64,000 nt of DNA from Deinococcus sp. HSC-46F16 (GCF_024171495.1 NZ_JALJZW010000008.1:1-64000), one strand, 5' to 3'; shown: positions 38,195-49,362, numbered from the stretch's first letter. Notes: generated from the letters alone by a model not told the origin. Numbers and translations are program-made.

Positions 38195-38992
38195 ATGACG
38201 ATGCTCGACGAGATTGAGTTCAACCATATCCAGCTCGACCAGCACGGCCCGCTCGCGGTGCTGACCGTCAACCGCCCGAAGGCGCTCAACGCGCTGAACG
38301 CCGATACCCTGGCCGAGATCAGCGCCGCCCTCGACGCGGTGGTGGACGTGCCCGAGATCGGCGCCCTGATCGTGACCGGGGGCGGCGACCGGGCGTTCGT
38401 GGCGGGGGCCGACATCAGCGAGCTGGCCGAACTGGAGGACGTGTACCAGGGCCGCGAACTGGCCCTCGCCGGGCAGGACGTGATGCAGACGGTGGCGAAC
38501 CTGCCCATCCCGACCATCGCCGCCGTGAACGGCTTCGCGCTGGGCGGGGGGCTGGAACTCGCGCTGGCCTGCGACGTGCGGGTGGCCTCGCCGGGTGCGA
38601 AGTTGGGCCTGCCCGAAGTGTCGCTGGGCCTGATTCCCGGCTTCGGGGGCACCCAGCGCCTCGCCCGTCTTGTCGGGGCGGGTCCGGCCCTCGACCTGAT
38701 GCTGACCGGGCGGCAGATGGCCGCGGAGGAGGCCCTGCGCCTGGGGCTGGTGAACTACGTCGCGGACGATCCCCTGCAAAAGGCCCGCGAGGTCGCCGAG
38801 CAGATGGTGCGGCACGCGCCCATCGCGCTCTCGCTCGTCAAGGAAGCGGTGCGCCGGGGGCTGGACACCTCGCTGGAGGCGGGGCTGGAGATCGAGGCCG
38901 ACCTCTTCGGAATGCTGGTGGCGACCAAGGACTTCCGCGAGGGCACGTCCGCCTTCCTGGCCAAGCGCAAGCCGGAGTTCCAGGGTGAGTGA
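38195..38992 (+). CDS. Enoyl-CoA hydratase
   Basis: This 265-residue crotonase-fold protein hydrates trans-2-enoyl-CoA in fatty-acid breakdown. It has the oxyanion-hole strand F-V-A-G-A-D-I-S-E-L (about 68-77), the second strand N-G-F-A-L-G-G-G-L-E-L-A-L-A-C-D (112-127) with the first catalytic Glu, and G-L-P-E-V-S-L-G with the second Glu. Both acid residues support a hydratase. A CAGGAT hexamer lies 6 nt before ATG 38195. The next gene overlaps its 3' end by 8 nt. Confidence 0.93.
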   Translation: MTMLDEIEFNHIQLDQHGPLAVLTVNRPKALNALNADTLAEISAALDAVVDVPEIGALIVTGGGDRAFVAGADISELAELEDVYQGRELALAGQDVMQTVANLPIPTIAAVNGFALGGGLELALACDVRVASPGAKLGLPEVSLGLIPGFGGTQRLARLVGAGPALDLMLTGRQMAAEEALRLGLVNYVADDPLQKAREVAEQMVRHAPIALSLVKEAVRRGLDTSLEAGLEIEADLFGMLVATKDFREGTSAFLAKRKPEFQGE

Positions 38993-40121
38993 GCCCCGGA
39001 CGCCGCCTGAACCGGAACGCTCCGGCCAGGAGCGGCTGGGGCATGGCACGGGCGACTCCAAGTTCACCCTCAGCGTGGCGGGTGGGCACCTTCAGGACGT
39101 GGAGGGCCGCCACAGCGAGGGGACGCCGGACGTCCCGCCCCCCCCACCCGCCGACGTTCCGGCCGACGGGCGCGTCGTCGAGTTCACCACCCCCCGCGCC
39201 AAGCTGATCGCGGAGGCGCACGGGGCGATCCACGCCGACCTCCAGGCGTACCCCCGTGCCCTGGCCGCCTACGAGGCCCTGCGCGGCGACCCCGAGGCGC
39301 TGGCCCACTGGGACATGGCGAACTACGTCACCATGCGCAAGCTGGGCTACAACGACCACGGGCGGGTCCATTCCTTTATCACGGGCGCGGCCAGCATGGC
39401 CTTGACCGAGCTGCTGCTGGAAGCCGGGGTGCGCCCGGACATCATGGAGTCGGGCGTGGGTGACGCCGACGACGTGTTTCTGGCGGTGATTCTGGGCACC
39501 ATGCTCCACGACATCGGCAACCAGATTCACCGGGTCGGCCACGAGGCGCACGGGGTCGCGCTCGCGCTGCCCATCCTCGACCGCATCCTGGGACCGATCT
39601 ACCCCGACCCCTTCAAGCGGACCAAGGTGCGCTCCTTTATCCTGGGGGCCATCAACTGCCACGACCTCAACCCGGTGCCCTTGACGTTGGAGGGCGGCAT
39701 CACGGCGGTCGCGGACGGCACCGACATCACCAAGGGGCGCGGGCGCAAGGCCTTTGCGCTGGGCAGCGTGGACATCCACTCCATCAGTGCGCTGGCGGTG
39801 GACCAGGTCGTGATCGAGCGCGGGCGCGACAAGCCGGTGCTCATCAACGTGACCATGAACAACTCCGGCGGCATCTTTCAGGTCGAGGAGGTGCTGGCGC
39901 CCAAGGTGATCCGCACCCCCATGAGCCGTTACGTGGAGCTGCGGGCGACCACCCGCGCGGAGGGCGACGAGCAGATTCTGCGCCGGGTACGGCTCGACGG
40001 CGACCACTTCGTGATGGACCTGGAGGGCGGTGAGCAGGTGGTCACCCCGGTGGTGGACCGCCGGGGACAGGTGGCGCAGGCGGTGGCCGAGGTGCTGGAC
40101 GCGGGCACGCGGGGACCTTAA
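38985..40121 (+). CDS. HD-domain phosphohydrolase
   Basis: This 378-residue protein begins with a GTG that overlaps the hydratase stop. The first 60 residues are charged and Pro-rich (P-P-P-P-P-A-D). The HD hydrolase core holds N-D-H-G-R-V-H-S-F, M-L-H-D-I-G-N-Q-I (metal-binding His-Asp), H-E-A-H-G-V-A, I-N-C-H-D-L and A-D-G-T-D-I-T-K-G-R. A beta-rich tail completes the protein. The layout fits the COG3294-like HD family of unknown substrate, often nucleotides or other phosphates. Translation is probably coupled to the hydratase, although no functional link is known. Confidence 0.85.
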   Translation: MSEPRTPPEPERSGQERLGHGTGDSKFTLSVAGGHLQDVEGRHSEGTPDVPPPPPADVPADGRVVEFTTPRAKLIAEAHGAIHADLQAYPRALAAYEALRGDPEALAHWDMANYVTMRKLGYNDHGRVHSFITGAASMALTELLLEAGVRPDIMESGVGDADDVFLAVILGTMLHDIGNQIHRVGHEAHGVALALPILDRILGPIYPDPFKRTKVRSFILGAINCHDLNPVPLTLEGGITAVADGTDITKGRGRKAFALGSVDIHSISALAVDQVVIERGRDKPVLINVTMNNSGGIFQVEEVLAPKVIRTPMSRYVELRATTRAEGDEQILRRVRLDGDHFVMDLEGGEQVVTPVVDRRGQVAQAVAEVLDAGTRGP

Positions 40122-40162
40122 CCGTTTCCCCGCCCCCACATTCCCGGCCCGGTCCCCGCCGC

Positions 40163-40168
40163 TACACT
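40163..40168 (+). promoter_or_regulatory. -10 element of the VanW gene
   Basis: TACACT lies 6 nt before the GTG at 40175. Confidence 0.5.
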
Positions 40169-40174
40169 GACCGC

Positions 40175-41872
40175 GTGACGAGGGGTTACGCCATCGCCGT
40201 TTCTGCCGCCGCCTTGCTGGGCGGCGCACTCGCTGTGGGCCTCGCCGCCGGGGACACCGGCCGCCTCGCGCCGGGGCTGGTCGTGGGCAGTGTGCCCGTC
40301 GGTGGCCTGACCCCCGCCGAGGCGCGCGCCCGGCTGACCGGGCAGCCGCTGGCCGTCCCGCAGGTGACCGTGCAGGCCGGGAAGAAGACCTGGACCGTTC
40401 CCGCCACCCGCCTGGGCTGGCAGGCGGACCCGGCGGCGAGCGTGGCGGCGGCGGTGCGGGCGTCCCAGGACCGCGACCTGTGGCAGAAGGTGCGCGGGAT
40501 GGTCGGCCAGGCGGCCACCCAGACGCTTCCTCTGGTGACGCGGGTGGACGAGGCCAGGGCGCGGGCGGCCCTGGAAGCCCTGACCCGCGACCTCGCCACC
40601 ACTCCGAAGAACGCGGCGATCTTCTTTGACAAAACCACCCGCCGCTACGCCCTGAGGCCCGACCAGTCGGGGCGCCGTCCCAACGCGGCGGCGGCGGCCC
40701 GCTCGTTTGCCGCCGAGCCCTCCCAGACGCGCCTCTCGCTGCCGGTCACCGAGTGGCCCGCCGAGCACACGGCCGCCGAATTGCGCCCCCACGTCGAGCG
40801 CGGCAACCGCCTGATGCGGCCGCTGACCGTGAAGTTGCAGGGGACCGACCGCACCGGGGTGCTGACGGCCCTCCAGGTCGCGGACCTCTACTGGGTGCGC
40901 GTCAGCGGCATCGAACCCGACGAGAAGACCATTCGCGCCGCCTTCGACCGCCTGACGGACGCGGTGGACCGCCCCGCGCAGAACGCCCGTTTCCGGCTGG
41001 AGGGCGGCAAGCTGGTGAAGGTGAAGGAGGAAGCGGGCCGCGTCACCGACCGGCAGGCCGCGCTCGCTGCCTTCCGAAAGGCTGTGCTCGACCCGGCTCA
41101 GGCGTCGGTGGTGTTCGCGTCCAAGGCCAGCCGCCCCAGCCTGAAGCTGGCCGAGCTGCCCATTCCCGATCAGCTCGAACTGATCGCCTCGGGGACCAGC
41201 ACCTACCACGGCAGCAGCGCCGAGCGCCGGACCAATGTGGCGGTGGCCGCCGCGAACATCCACGGGTACGTGGTCCCGAAGGGGGGCGAGTTCAGCTTCC
41301 TGTCGGCGCTGGGCAGCATCACGCCGGACAACGGCTTTGTCGGCGGCCTGATCATCAGCGGGGGCCGCACGGTGGAGGGCCTGGGCGGGGGCGTGTGCCA
41401 GGTGTCCACGACCGCCTTCCGGGCGCTGTATCAGGCGGGCCTGCCCGTCTTGGAGCGGCACCAGCACTCCTACCGGGTGGGTTACTACGAGCCGGAGGTG
41501 GGCTTCGAGGCCGCCGTGTACGACCCCGGCCTCGACCTGCGGCTGAAAAACGACACGGGCGGTCCCCTCTTCATCAAGACGGTCAACGACGACGCCAAGA
41601 GCCGCCTGGAGGTGCAGGTGTGGGGCATCAAGCCGGAGCGCACGGTCACGGTCCGCCCCGCCGTCATCCACCGCTACACGCCGCACCCGCCCGCGCAGTA
41701 CGTGGTCAACCCTGCCCTCGGCCCCGGTGCCGTGCGGCAGGTGGACTGGGCCAAGGACGGCTACGACCTCTCCATCACCCGGACCATCAAGGAGAAAAAG
41801 GGCACCCGCACCGACCAGACCAAGACGAGCTACAAGCCGTGGCGGGCGGTGTACGAGGTGGGGCCGAGGTAG
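40175..41872 (+). CDS. VanW-family cell-envelope protein
   Basis: This 565-residue protein has an N-terminal anchor or signal (5-25) and one or two peptidoglycan-binding_4-type regions (40-270). The C-terminal VanW domain (about 350-480) has the motif E-G-L-G-G-G-V-C-Q-V-S-T-T, then R-H-Q-H-S-Y-R-V-G and A-A-V-Y-D-P-G-L-D-L. A G5-like tail follows. VanW proteins are surface or cell-wall associated; the name comes from a vancomycin-resistance gene cluster, and the biochemical role is unknown. GTG start 6 nt after TACACT. Convergent with the pseudouridine synthase gene, 9 nt apart. Confidence 0.9.
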   Translation: MTRGYAIAVSAAALLGGALAVGLAAGDTGRLAPGLVVGSVPVGGLTPAEARARLTGQPLAVPQVTVQAGKKTWTVPATRLGWQADPAASVAAAVRASQDRDLWQKVRGMVGQAATQTLPLVTRVDEARARAALEALTRDLATTPKNAAIFFDKTTRRYALRPDQSGRRPNAAAAARSFAAEPSQTRLSLPVTEWPAEHTAAELRPHVERGNRLMRPLTVKLQGTDRTGVLTALQVADLYWVRVSGIEPDEKTIRAAFDRLTDAVDRPAQNARFRLEGGKLVKVKEEAGRVTDRQAALAAFRKAVLDPAQASVVFASKASRPSLKLAELPIPDQLELIASGTSTYHGSSAERRTNVAVAAANIHGYVVPKGGEFSFLSALGSITPDNGFVGGLIISGGRTVEGLGGGVCQVSTTAFRALYQAGLPVLERHQHSYRVGYYEPEVGFEAAVYDPGLDLRLKNDTGGPLFIKTVNDDAKSRLEVQVWGIKPERTVTVRPAVIHRYTPHPPAQYVVNPALGPGAVRQVDWAKDGYDLSITRTIKEKKGTRTDQTKTSYKPWRAVYEVGPR

Positions 41873-41881
41873 GGGAGGCCC

Positions 41882-42634
<753 letters not shown>

Positions 42635-42636
42635 GG

Positions 42637-43215
42637 TCAGACCTCCCACACCGAGCGGTAGGGCCGCCCGCGCAGCCGCTGAGACAGGTCCACCGCCCGC
42701 TCCACCGTGCGGGTCAGCCGCTCCACGAGCCACTCGCCCGGTACGCCGTCCTCTGCCCAGTCGGCCCCAGTCGTGTACACGAAGTGCGGATTGACCACGC
42801 AGCGAAAATCGGTCATCAGCCCGAACGCGAAGGCCCCGTGGCTGAGGTATCCATGCGCGAGGCCGCCCGACACCAGAAAGGTCACGGGTTGGTCGAACCA
42901 CGCCCCGTGCAGCCCCCGCTCGGGGTCGGTGCTGCCCGTCAGTTCGACCAATGCCTTGGCGCCCGACCCCAGCCCCCAGTTGTAGACGGGGACGGCCAGG
43001 AAAACACCGTCCGCCTCCCGAATGGCGCGGTGGTAGACCTCGGCATGGGGGTGGGCGTAGCAGGTGTCGTTGTCGAAGGGGGGCAGCGGCGTCTCGCGCA
43101 GGTCGAGCAGGGTCACCTCGTGCCCCTCCGCCCGGAGCTGCTCCGCCGCCAGCCCCGCCATCCAGCGGCTGCGGCTCTGGGGGTCGAGGCTGGTGGAGAG
43201 GACCGCGAACTTCAC
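42637..43215 (-). CDS. NAD(P)H-dependent FMN reductase-like flavoprotein
   Basis: This 192-residue flavodoxin-fold protein has the N-terminal phosphate loop [10 protein letters not shown] (7-16), the [12 protein letters not shown] segment (about 75-87) for FMN, and G-G-L-A-H-G. These fit the NADPH-dependent FMN reductase family. It probably reduces flavins, quinones or azo compounds. GTG 43215 lies 7 nt after a TAGCCT hexamer, so a leaderless mRNA is likely. The RluA-type gene is downstream in the same unit. Confidence 0.85.
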   Translation of the reverse strand: MKFAVLSTSLDPQSRSRWMAGLAAEQLRAEGHEVTLLDLRETPLPPFDNDTCYAHPHAEVYHRAIREADGVFLAVPVYNWGLGSGAKALVELTGSTDPERGLHGAWFDQPVTFLVSGGLAHGYLSHGAFAFGLMTDFRCVVNPHFVYTTGADWAEDGVPGEWLVERLTRTVERAVDLSQRLRGRPYRSVWEV

Positions 43216-43222
43216 GCCCGGC

Positions 43223-43228
43223 AGGCTA
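43223..43228 (-). promoter_or_regulatory. -10 element of the flavoprotein gene
   Basis: TAGCCT on the minus strand lies 7 nt before the GTG at 43215. Confidence 0.5.
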
Positions 43229-43291
43229 GCAGAGGGGCGGGAGCCTCGCGGGGAAGCGGGTCGGGTACGCTGCGGGCTGGAGGTCCCCCTG

Positions 43292-44251
43292 ATGGTGTCC
43301 CGTCTTCGCGCCGTGCCCGTTCACGTCCGCCTGTCGTGGCTGTTGCCGCTGGCCTTTGTGCTGGCCGCGCTGGCCCTGGCCGTTACGTCACCGGACGAAC
43401 CACGCGCCCGCTTCGCGCACCTTGCCCTCGTGGACGCCACGCTCAGCACGGCGCTGGTCGTCCTTTTGCTCACGCCCGTCGCTCAGCGGAACTGGCATGC
43501 TTTCCTCGGCGTGGGCCTGCGGGGCGTCGCGCTCACGGCGCTCGTCTTTCCAGAAGTGCGGGCGTACCTGTGGCTGGACCTGATGGGCCTCGCAGTGGGG
43601 GGCGTGCTGGTGGGGCGCGGGTGGCGGCTGCCGTTGCCGGAGGGGTACAGCGAACTCGATGACTTAGAGCGCCTCTACGCCTTGTGTGGTCGGCTGAGCC
43701 GCACCCCCAGACTCACCCGCCTTCCCCTCTACGACCTGCTGCTGTTCCGGCACCTGTTCGTGCGCCCGCGTCTGCCGGAAGGCCAGCACTTCGGCACCCG
43801 GCGCGGGGCGACGACCGGGGCCACCTTGACCCTGCTGGTCTTTGGGAGCGCGGTAGAGGGGTTACTCGCGCACGTCCTGCTGGAGCGGTGGAATCCCACG
43901 GCCGCGTGGGTCTGGACTGGACTGAACGTGGCGGGCTTGCTGTGGCTGCTCGCCTACGGGCGTGCGCTGGCGACCCGGCCTGTCACGGTGGGACGGCGAC
44001 GCCTCTACCTTCGCTCCGGCCTGCACTGGACGGGAAGCACGGCGTTGGCAAATCTGGAGGAGGCCGCGCCCTACGGTGCCGGAGAGGATGCGGACGCGCT
44101 CTGCATCGCCATCGACGTGCGGCCGAACGTGACCCTCCGCTTCACGGAACCCGTGCGGCTCTACGGCGTTTACCTCACCGAGCGCGAGGTGCGGCAAGTA
44201 ACCCTGCATCTGGACGACCCAGCCGCGTTCCTGAGGGCGCTGAACCGTTAG
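43292..44251 (+). CDS. Integral membrane protein of unknown function
   Basis: This 319-residue protein has about six membrane segments: residues 12-30, 43-60, 66-85, 90-105, 172-192 and 205-225. A cytoplasmic stretch with charged L-D-D-L-E-R-L-Y lies between. After the last helix a ~90-residue beta-rich domain (S-G-L-H-W-T-G-S, then L-R-F-T-E-P-V-R-L-Y-G-V-Y) resembles a PH-like domain. No family is recognised with confidence. The ATG at 43292 has GGAGG upstream; a GTG at the next codon is an alternative. Its stop overlaps the convergent thioredoxin-like gene by 4 nt. Confidence 0.7.
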   Translation: MVSRLRAVPVHVRLSWLLPLAFVLAALALAVTSPDEPRARFAHLALVDATLSTALVVLLLTPVAQRNWHAFLGVGLRGVALTALVFPEVRAYLWLDLMGLAVGGVLVGRGWRLPLPEGYSELDDLERLYALCGRLSRTPRLTRLPLYDLLLFRHLFVRPRLPEGQHFGTRRGATTGATLTLLVFGSAVEGLLAHVLLERWNPTAAWVWTGLNVAGLLWLLAYGRALATRPVTVGRRRLYLRSGLHWTGSTALANLEEAAPYGAGEDADALCIAIDVRPNVTLRFTEPVRLYGVYLTEREVRQVTLHLDDPAAFLRALNR

Positions 44252-44688
44252 GCCAGCCCCAGCCCCGCCCGAACCTGCTCCTCGTTCGCGTCGGCCCCGA
44301 CCAGCACGCGCTCGACCTGCCCACCGGGATCCGTCACCAGCAGGGTGGGGAAGACCCGCACCCCGTAGGCCCGGCGCAGCGATCCCTCCCGGTCGAGCAG
44401 CAGCGAGCCGCCGTAGACCTGTTCGGGCACCTCGCCCCGCCGGGCGTCCACCACCCGCAGGTCGAGGCCGCTTGCCGCCGCCAGCCGACCGATAAAGAGG
44501 TCGATGCCGTCGCACGGGGCGCACCCCTCGCTCTTGAAGTACAGCAGCGATCGCCGGGTCAGCCCCAGCGCGGGCGGCGGCGGGACCGTCTGCCCGGCCT
44601 TCGCGGTGGAGCGGGTCAGCAGGTGGCCGAGGGCGCGGCCCAGGAACGGGGGAAGCCGCAGCCGAATCTGCCGGGGGGGAGTGGACAT
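44248..44688 (-). CDS. Thioredoxin-fold protein with C-A-P-C motif
   Basis: This 146-residue protein has a basic Pro-rich N-terminus (1-45) and then a thioredoxin-like domain. The active-site motif is S-E-G-C-A-P-C-D-G, after the strand R-S-L-L-Y-F-K, and the cis-Pro loop is V-F-P-T-L-L-V. It has no obvious signal peptide, although a basic or hydrophobic N-terminus is present. The ATG at 44688 is chosen over the upstream frame, which lacks support. Its role is probably disulfide or thiol exchange with an unknown partner. It is convergent with the membrane protein gene. Confidence 0.75.
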   Translation of the reverse strand: MSTPPRQIRLRLPPFLGRALGHLLTRSTAKAGQTVPPPPALGLTRRSLLYFKSEGCAPCDGIDLFIGRLAAASGLDLRVVDARRGEVPEQVYGGSLLLDREGSLRRAYGVRVFPTLLVTDPGGQVERVLVGADANEEQVRAGLGLA

Positions 44689-44776
44689 GGTGCCGGGGAG
44701 TACGGGCCGGGCGGGGCCGGGGTTCCCCAACCCTTCCTAAGCCACAAGGCCCACGTTCGGGCCGGGCGAGCGTTGT

Positions 44777-44782
44777 TATGCT
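44777..44782 (+). promoter_or_regulatory. -10 element of mutS2
   Basis: TATGCT, preceded by TGT (extended -10), lies 10 nt before the ATG at 44793. It covers an upstream ATG (44778), which rules that start out. Confidence 0.55.
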
Positions 44783-44792
44783 CCTCCCCGAC

Positions 44793-47081
44793 ATGCCGTT
44801 CGACTCCCGCGCCCTGACTGCCCTCGATTTCCCGCGTATCCGCGACGCCCTCTCGGAGCGCAGCGCCACGTCGCTGGGGGTGGAGCGGGCGCGGGCCATG
44901 ATGCCCTCGGACGACGCGGAGCGCATCGCCCGCGAACTCGACGAGGTGGAAGATGCCCTCTTCGGCGTGAGCCTCAGCCTGGGCGGGATTCAGGACATCC
45001 GCGAGCTGCACGCGCGGGCGGGGGAGGGGCGCGTGCTGGCGGGACAGGAGCTGCTGAGCGCCGCCTACTCGCTCGACGGCGCGATGACGGTCAAGCGGGC
45101 GATCAATACGAACTCGCGTGGTCCCCTGCGCGACGTGGCGCTGGGGCTGGGCGAACACTCCGAACTCGTGCGCCGGTTCCTCTCGTCCCTCGACCGCGAC
45201 GGCGGCGTGCGCGACGACGCCTCGCCCCGGCTGCGCGACCTGCGCAGCCGCATCGAGCCGCTGCGTGGCCGCATCCGCGAGCGGGTGACCGCCACCCTGG
45301 AGAAGTGGGCGGAGGTCTTGCAGGAGCACATCGTCACCATCCGCCGCGACCGCTACGTGCTGCCCGTGCAGGCCAGCCGGGTGGGGCAGGTGCAGGGCAT
45401 CATCGTGGACGCCTCGGCCTCGGGGCAGACCTATTTCGTCGAACCCGCCACCATCACGCCGCTGAACAACGAACTCGCCCGCCTGATTCTGGACGAGGAA
45501 GCCGAGGTCCGCCGCATCCTCACCGAGCTGTCGGGCCTGCTGGCGAACGATGACGACGTCCCCATGACCCTCGCCACGGTGGGCGAACTCGACCTGATCG
45601 CGGCCAAGGCGCGGCTGGCCCGCGACTGGCACCTCAACCGCCCCGAGCAGGTGGTCGACCATACCTACGATCTGCGGGAAGCACGACATCCCCTGATCGA
45701 GAACCCGGTCCCCAACGACATCAGCCTGGGCGACACCAAGATGCTGCTGATCACCGGGCCGAACATGGGCGGCAAGACGGCCACCCTCAAGACGCTGGGC
45801 CTCGCCGTGCTGATGCACCAGTGCGGCCTGTACGTGGCGGCGGCCTCGGCGCGGCTGCCCGTGGTGCGTGACGTGCTCGTCGACATCGGGGACGAGCAGA
45901 GCATCGAGGCCAGCCTGTCCACCTTCGCCTCGCACCTCAAGCACCTCCGATTCGTGCTGCGGCACGCGGCCCCCGACACGCTGGTCCTGATCGACGAGCT
46001 CGGCAGCGGCACTGACCCCGCCGAGGGCGCGGCGCTGGCGCAGTCGCTGATCGAGACGCTGCTCGCCCAGGACGCGCGGGGCATCATCACCTCGCACCTC
46101 TCGCCCCTCAAGCTGTTCGCGCTGGAGACGCCGGGCCTGAAAAACGCCTCGATGGGCTTCGATCTGGAAGCGCTGGCCCCGACCTATCAGCTTCAGGTGG
46201 GCCAGCCGGGCCGCTCCTACGCCCTCGCCATCGCGCGGCGGATGGGCCTGCCGGGAGACGTGCTGGCGCGGGCCGAGGACCTGCTGGGGCCGGACGCGGG
46301 GCTGATGGAGCGGATGCTGGAGGGGCTGGAGCGCGAACGCGCGGACCTCGCGGGCGAGCTGGAGCGGGCCACGAGCGCCCGCCGCGAGGCGGAGGCCGAA
46401 CTCGGCCGCGTGCGGCAGGAACGCGAGACGCTGGAGCAGCGGCGGAACGAGATGATCGCGGAGGCCGCCCAGAAGGCCGAGACGCTCTACGCCGACGCCA
46501 TCGAGCGCGTCCGCAGCCTGCGTGCCCGTGCCCAGGAGGACAGCGCCCGCCCCCGCGTGATGCAGGAGCTGCGCGAACTGCGCACGGCGGCGCAAAAGGC
46601 CCGCCCGGCCCCGCCCGCCCCCCGCGAGGACCGGGGCGACCCGATCCGGGTGGGCAGCCGGGTAGACGTGCCCGCCTACGGGGCGCAGGGGCAGGTGCTG
46701 GAGATGCGCGGCGACGACCTCGTGGTGCAGCTCGGCGTGATGAAGGTGGGGGTGAAACGCCGCGACGTGCGCCTCAAGGCCGAGCCCCAGGTCAAGGCCC
46801 CGCGCCCCACCTTCGCCGGAACCGCCCCCAGCCGCTTCGAGAACGAGCTGCAACTGCGCGGCCTGGGGGTCGAGGAGGCGGTGGAGGAGCTGCGGGCCGC
46901 CATCGGGGAAGCCCACGCGCTCAAGGAAAGCCCGCTGCGGGTCGTTCACGGCAAGGGGCAGGGCGTGCTGCGCAGGCTCCTGCGCGACTACCTCAAGACC
47001 GACAAACGGGTCGAATCCTTTCACGACGCGGAGGCCAACCAGGGCGGGCACGGGGTCACGGTCGTGAACATCAAGCGCTGA
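44793..47081 (+). CDS. mutS2: MutS2 endonuclease
   Basis: This 762-residue protein has the MutS core without the mismatch-binding domain: clamp/lever helices (1-300) and an ABC-type ATPase with Walker A G-P-N-M-G-G-K-T (about 320) and Walker [13 protein letters not shown]. The long coiled coil (510-600) is followed by a KOW-like region and a C-terminal Smr nuclease domain (L-Q-L-R-G-L-G, then V-H-G-K-G-Q-G-V-L). MutS2 suppresses recombination and resolves stalled ribosomes in other bacteria. ATG 44793 is used because the earlier ATG lies within the -10. Confidence 0.95.
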   Translation: MPFDSRALTALDFPRIRDALSERSATSLGVERARAMMPSDDAERIARELDEVEDALFGVSLSLGGIQDIRELHARAGEGRVLAGQELLSAAYSLDGAMTVKRAINTNSRGPLRDVALGLGEHSELVRRFLSSLDRDGGVRDDASPRLRDLRSRIEPLRGRIRERVTATLEKWAEVLQEHIVTIRRDRYVLPVQASRVGQVQGIIVDASASGQTYFVEPATITPLNNELARLILDEEAEVRRILTELSGLLANDDDVPMTLATVGELDLIAAKARLARDWHLNRPEQVVDHTYDLREARHPLIENPVPNDISLGDTKMLLITGPNMGGKTATLKTLGLAVLMHQCGLYVAAASARLPVVRDVLVDIGDEQSIEASLSTFASHLKHLRFVLRHAAPDTLVLIDELGSGTDPAEGAALAQSLIETLLAQDARGIITSHLSPLKLFALETPGLKNASMGFDLEALAPTYQLQVGQPGRSYALAIARRMGLPGDVLARAEDLLGPDAGLMERMLEGLERERADLAGELERATSARREAEAELGRVRQERETLEQRRNEMIAEAAQKAETLYADAIERVRSLRARAQEDSARPRVMQELRELRTAAQKARPAPPAPREDRGDPIRVGSRVDVPAYGAQGQVLEMRGDDLVVQLGVMKVGVKRRDVRLKAEPQVKAPRPTFAGTAPSRFENELQLRGLGVEEAVEELRAAIGEAHALKESPLRVVHGKGQGVLRRLLRDYLKTDKRVESFHDAEANQGGHGVTVVNIKR

Positions 47082-47132
47082 GGGACGGGAGCAGTCAGAC
47101 TTCCGCCAGCCGGGACCGGGCAGAATGGCGGG

Positions 47133-48080
47133 GTGAAGTCACTCCGCTCCCGCCTCGCCGCCCTCTGCCTCCTTGCCGCTGGAATGGCGGGTGCGCAGTC
47201 CTCCTTCATGGGCTTTCAGATTCCGCCCAATTACCTCTCGCGCTTCGCCAGCACCGAACTCGTGATCTCCACCGAGGCGGGGTACGGGGTGCGGGCCTTT
47301 CCGCTGCTGATGTCGCAGGACATCCGCGTCTCGGTGGTCAAGGCCCCGACCTACTGGGATTACAACGTCAGCACCCGCGTGAACGACACCACGCTCGCGG
47401 CGGGCGTCTTTTACAACGTGCCCCGGCTGGAGGTCACGCACGACCCCTCGAAGGGGCTGCAATACGGCGGGCTGCTTCAGGGTGGGGGCAACCTGACCAA
47501 GTTCTCGGCCGGGTACGCGCACCTGCTGTGGGAAAACCGGGCGCGGCTGCTGGGCAATGTGGGCGTGGCCTTTGTGGGGGGGGACGGCGTGCCCTATGCC
47601 CAGACGGAGGCGTCGGCGGGGTATGGCCGCAGCTTCGGCAAACTCAACACCTATGTGGGCAGCACGGCGCGGCTCTTCGCCTTCCCGGTGCAGCAGGAGG
47701 CGCAGGGGAGTGTGGACGCGGTGGTCGTTCTGAACACCACGCCGCTGCCGGGCCTGACCCTGGACGCGACCCACTTCGAACGCTTCGTGACCGGCGAGGT
47801 CGCCGTGCCCGCCTTCGGCCTGGGCCGCTACAACGAGACGAACGCGGGGGTGACCTACCGCCTGCCGGGGGACTCTGCCCTTGGCGGAGGGGCCTTTGGC
47901 GTCGGCGCCGTGCGCACCCGCCTCTCGCACGTCTGGCAGAGCGACGTGACCACCCTGCGGGGTGACCTGCTGCTGCGCCTGAGCGTGCTGCCCAGCCTGG
48001 TCGGTCCCTCGGTGGGCTACCAGTGGACGCCGGACGGGCAGGGGCGCTGGCTGGTCAGCCTGGTGACGTTGCCGAAGTGA
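47133..48080 (+). CDS. Exported protein, possible outer-membrane beta-barrel
   Basis: This 315-residue protein has a signal peptide (1-21, ending A-G-A-Q). The rest is alternating aromatic and polar strands with frequent Tyr, Gly and Asn, such as G-Y-A-H-L-L-W-E-N-R-A-R and V-G-Y-Q-W-T-P-D. These suggest a beta-barrel, but the last residue is Lys, not an aromatic. It resembles proteins of unknown function conserved in Deinococcus. GTG 47133 is 6 nt after CAGAAT. It lies between mutS2 and an MFS permease. Confidence 0.6.
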   Translation: MKSLRSRLAALCLLAAGMAGAQSSFMGFQIPPNYLSRFASTELVISTEAGYGVRAFPLLMSQDIRVSVVKAPTYWDYNVSTRVNDTTLAAGVFYNVPRLEVTHDPSKGLQYGGLLQGGGNLTKFSAGYAHLLWENRARLLGNVGVAFVGGDGVPYAQTEASAGYGRSFGKLNTYVGSTARLFAFPVQQEAQGSVDAVVVLNTTPLPGLTLDATHFERFVTGEVAVPAFGLGRYNETNAGVTYRLPGDSALGGGAFGVGAVRTRLSHVWQSDVTTLRGDLLLRLSVLPSLVGPSVGYQWTPDGQGRWLVSLVTLPK

Positions 48081-48104
48081 CCCCTGCGGGGGCGGGGCAC
48101 GTGC

Positions 48105-48110
48105 TACGCT
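48105..48110 (+). promoter_or_regulatory. -10 element of the MFS gene
   Basis: TACGCT lies 9 nt before the ATG at 48120. Confidence 0.5.
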
Positions 48111-48119
48111 CCCCCACCG

Positions 48120-49247
48120 ATGAGCGCCGCGCCCGTCCCGCCCCGCCTGACCGCCTCCCTGCTCGCGCCGGGGGCGGTCGCCTTTCTGACCCTGGGTGTG
48201 CTTCAGGCGATGTACGGGGCGGCTTTCCCGCTCTTTCAGGAACGCTACGGGGTGGGCGCAGGGGTGGTGGGCTGGGTGGCGAGCGCCCACTTCCTGGGGT
48301 CGGCGACCGCCCCGCCGCTGGTCGGGCTGGCACTGGGCCGCGTGAGCGTGCGGGCGGTGACGGTGGCGGGGGCGCTGATCCTGGCCCTGGGGGTCCTGGG
48401 GGTGGCGGTGGCGCCCACCTGGTCGCTGGTCGTCGCGGCGGCGCTGGTGGGGGGACTGGGGCTGGGCACCGTCAGTGCGGCGATCAATGCCGCCTACGCG
48501 AGTATCGGCACCCGCGCGGCGAACCTCGTCAACGCGGTCTTCGGGGTGGGGAGCATCCTCGCGCCGCTGCTGGTGCTGGGGCTGGGCGGCGTTTCGCTGG
48601 CGTGGCCCTTCGTGGTGGTGGCGGGGCTGAGCCTGCTCACCATCCTGGCGACCCGGATCTGGGGCGTGCCGGGGCTGCGGCCCCCTGCTGCCGGAACCCA
48701 GGCCGCCCGGCCGGGGCCGCTGCTGGTCCTCTTCGCGCTGGTGCTGGGGCTGTACGTGGGGCTGGAGGTGGGCTTCGGGGCGTGGCTGGCGCGGCATCTG
48801 GGCAGCGTGGGCTTTGCCGCCCCCGCGCTTATCCTCAGCGGGTACTGGGGGGGGCTGACGCTGGGGCGGGTGCTGACCGGGCTGGTGGGGGGGCGGGTCG
48901 CTCCGGCGAGGCTGGTGCTGGCGGCGGCCGCGCTGGCGACCCTGGCAGCGTTGGCGGCCACCATTCCGGCCCTGGCCCCCGCCGCCTACGTGCTCGCGGG
49001 CCTCAGCCTGGGGCCGGTGTTCGGCACCACGCTGGCGTGGACGGCCTCGCGCCTGCCCGCCCGGCAGGTGCCCTACCTGCTGGTGGCGGGGTCGGCGGGC
49101 GGGGTGCTGGCCCCGGCGGGCCTGGGGGCGCTCGTCGCCGCCTTCGGTGCGGAGGCTGTGCCGCTCGCGCTCGCCGCGCTGGGGGTGGGCCTCACCGGGG
49201 TGGTGGCCCTCACGGCGCGGGTGTCGGCGCGGTTGCTCCCGGCCTGA
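48120..49247 (+). CDS. MFS permease
   Basis: This 375-residue protein has about twelve membrane segments in two six-helix halves. The motif-A equivalent after helix 2 is [10 protein letters not shown], and the linker (about 190-200) is short. The overall form fits sugar-efflux or multidrug-type transporters of the FucP/YbjJ style, though the substrate is unknown. Very GC-rich code with many Gly/Ala/Leu. Start 9 nt after TACGCT. Confidence 0.85.
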   Translation: MSAAPVPPRLTASLLAPGAVAFLTLGVLQAMYGAAFPLFQERYGVGAGVVGWVASAHFLGSATAPPLVGLALGRVSVRAVTVAGALILALGVLGVAVAPTWSLVVAAALVGGLGLGTVSAAINAAYASIGTRAANLVNAVFGVGSILAPLLVLGLGGVSLAWPFVVVAGLSLLTILATRIWGVPGLRPPAAGTQAARPGPLLVLFALVLGLYVGLEVGFGAWLARHLGSVGFAAPALILSGYWGGLTLGRVLTGLVGGRVAPARLVLAAAALATLAALAATIPALAPAAYVLAGLSLGPVFGTTLAWTASRLPARQVPYLLVAGSAGGVLAPAGLGALVAAFGAEAVPLALAALGVGLTGVVALTARVSARLLPA

Positions 49248-49362
49248 CGGGCACCCCCAGCGTTCCGCGTTGCCGCTCCGGCGGGCCTGTGACACAATGC
49301 CGGGCGATTCTCGGAAAATCCCGTCCCCGACATCACCCACCCCCACACAGCGGAGGTCCCCA

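Noticed and set aside
44616..47051. An 811-codon open frame opposite mutS2
   Set aside because: It is antisense to the complete, motif-rich mutS2. Its composition (His, Leu, Gln, Arg) is that of a reversed GC-rich gene.
47139..49346. A 735-codon frame opposite the beta-barrel and MFS genes
   Set aside because: It has His/Gln/Arg-rich composition, no domain, and covers two well-supported genes on the other strand.
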